Shown piece by piece: positions 63,918-64,000 of a stretch of 64,000 bases of DNA. Both the position numbers and the translations under genes were made by a program. The stretch's first letter is position 1. Every line of letters begins with the position of its first letter. The stretch covers positions 1 to 64,000 of the forward strand of contig NZ_JAMBOH010000028.1 of assembly GCF_023715505.1 (NCBI RefSeq). Direction: 5' to 3'. This DNA is from Neobacillus cucumis (GTDB taxonomy: Bacteria; Bacillota; Bacilli; Bacillales_B; DSM-18226). The notes beneath the pieces are model-generated. The model saw nothing but the letters and a program-made list of their open reading frames with translations, was not told the origin of the DNA and ran no database searches.

Positions 63918-63927
63918 CAGAGAAGTT

Positions 63928-64000
63928 TTATTTAATCATCGAAACCGGACAATGCGATTGACTGACACTTCCAAGCATTAAGCCTTTAATGTTTCCCAAT
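63928..64000 (-). CDS. universal stress protein, 3' end only
   Basis: The last 23 or so codons of a UspA-family gene that continues past the window edge. The ATP-site signature is visible in GNIKGLMLGSVSQSHCPVSM, ending IK. Usp proteins bind ATP and accumulate in stress. Only the C-terminus can be seen. Confidence 0.75.
   Translation of the reverse strand, partial: LGNIKGLMLGSVSQSHCPVSMIK

Overview
The window comes from a low-GC, endospore-forming Bacillaceae chromosome (Bacillus/Neobacillus-like). Evidence for this: an SspH-type spore protein, an RsbR-type STAS protein, a formate dehydrogenase locus like Bacillus yrhE-yrhD, GGAGG-type ribosome binding sites, frequent TTG and GTG starts, and a BsrG/TxpA-type type I toxin. 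Most genes lie on the minus strand. No rRNA, tRNA, CRISPR array or complete insertion sequence was seen.

Layout. 0.2-4 kb: a vWA protein, a small plus-strand gene, a Bcr/CflA efflux pump, a YtkA-like lipoprotein and a CBO0543-like membrane protein. 4.2-10.8 kb: a compact signalling operon, read right to left, of a 917-aa hybrid histidine kinase, a CheR-type methyltransferase, a REC-PAS-PAS histidine kinase and an exported sugar-binding-like protein. 11.6-16 kb: FdhD, a DUF1641 protein and a Cys-type formate dehydrogenase. 16.5-20.6 kb: a PfkB-kinase remnant, a DUF2161 nuclease-fold protein and an SF1 helicase split by a frameshift. 20.8-32.2 kb: an ABC exporter, a LysM-SPOR protein, a PrmA-like methyltransferase, an LCAT-type lipase, a large Gly-rich/IPT/SGNH protein, a sugar-efflux MFS protein and a Nudix hydrolase.

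32.3-49.4 kb is the metabolic centrepiece. Two carbohydrate ABC importers flank six Gfo/Idh/MocA oxidoreductases and two TIM-barrel sugar isomerase/epimerase-like proteins, with a ROK kinase and a ROK repressor. No glycoside hydrolase or nucleotidase is present, so the substrate may be opened by oxidation and elimination (a 3-keto route) instead of hydrolysis. Two of the oxidoreductase genes occur as an ordered pair present twice, and a decayed isomerase copy lies between the blocks, so the locus grew by duplication.

49.6-58 kb is accessory and decaying. Two nearly identical 560-bp cassettes each encode a 146-aa protein with a degenerate zincin motif. They flank a putative papain-like cysteine-protease-fold protein. 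Beyond them are a panE-like pseudogene, an M6 metalloprotease with one stop and two frameshifts, and a cyclase with one in-frame stop. 58-64 kb: sspH, DUF1904, an RsbR-like protein, a truncated AAA protein with a degenerate Walker B, a DUF4236 protein, an intact type I toxin-antitoxin module and the 3' end of a universal stress protein gene.

A recurring theme is a family of type I toxin-antitoxin elements. One intact copy lies at 63.3-63.6 kb, antitoxin-RNA-like copies without a toxin lie at 11.3, 58.9 and 63.9 kb, and a toxin leader without a toxin lies at 25.3 kb.
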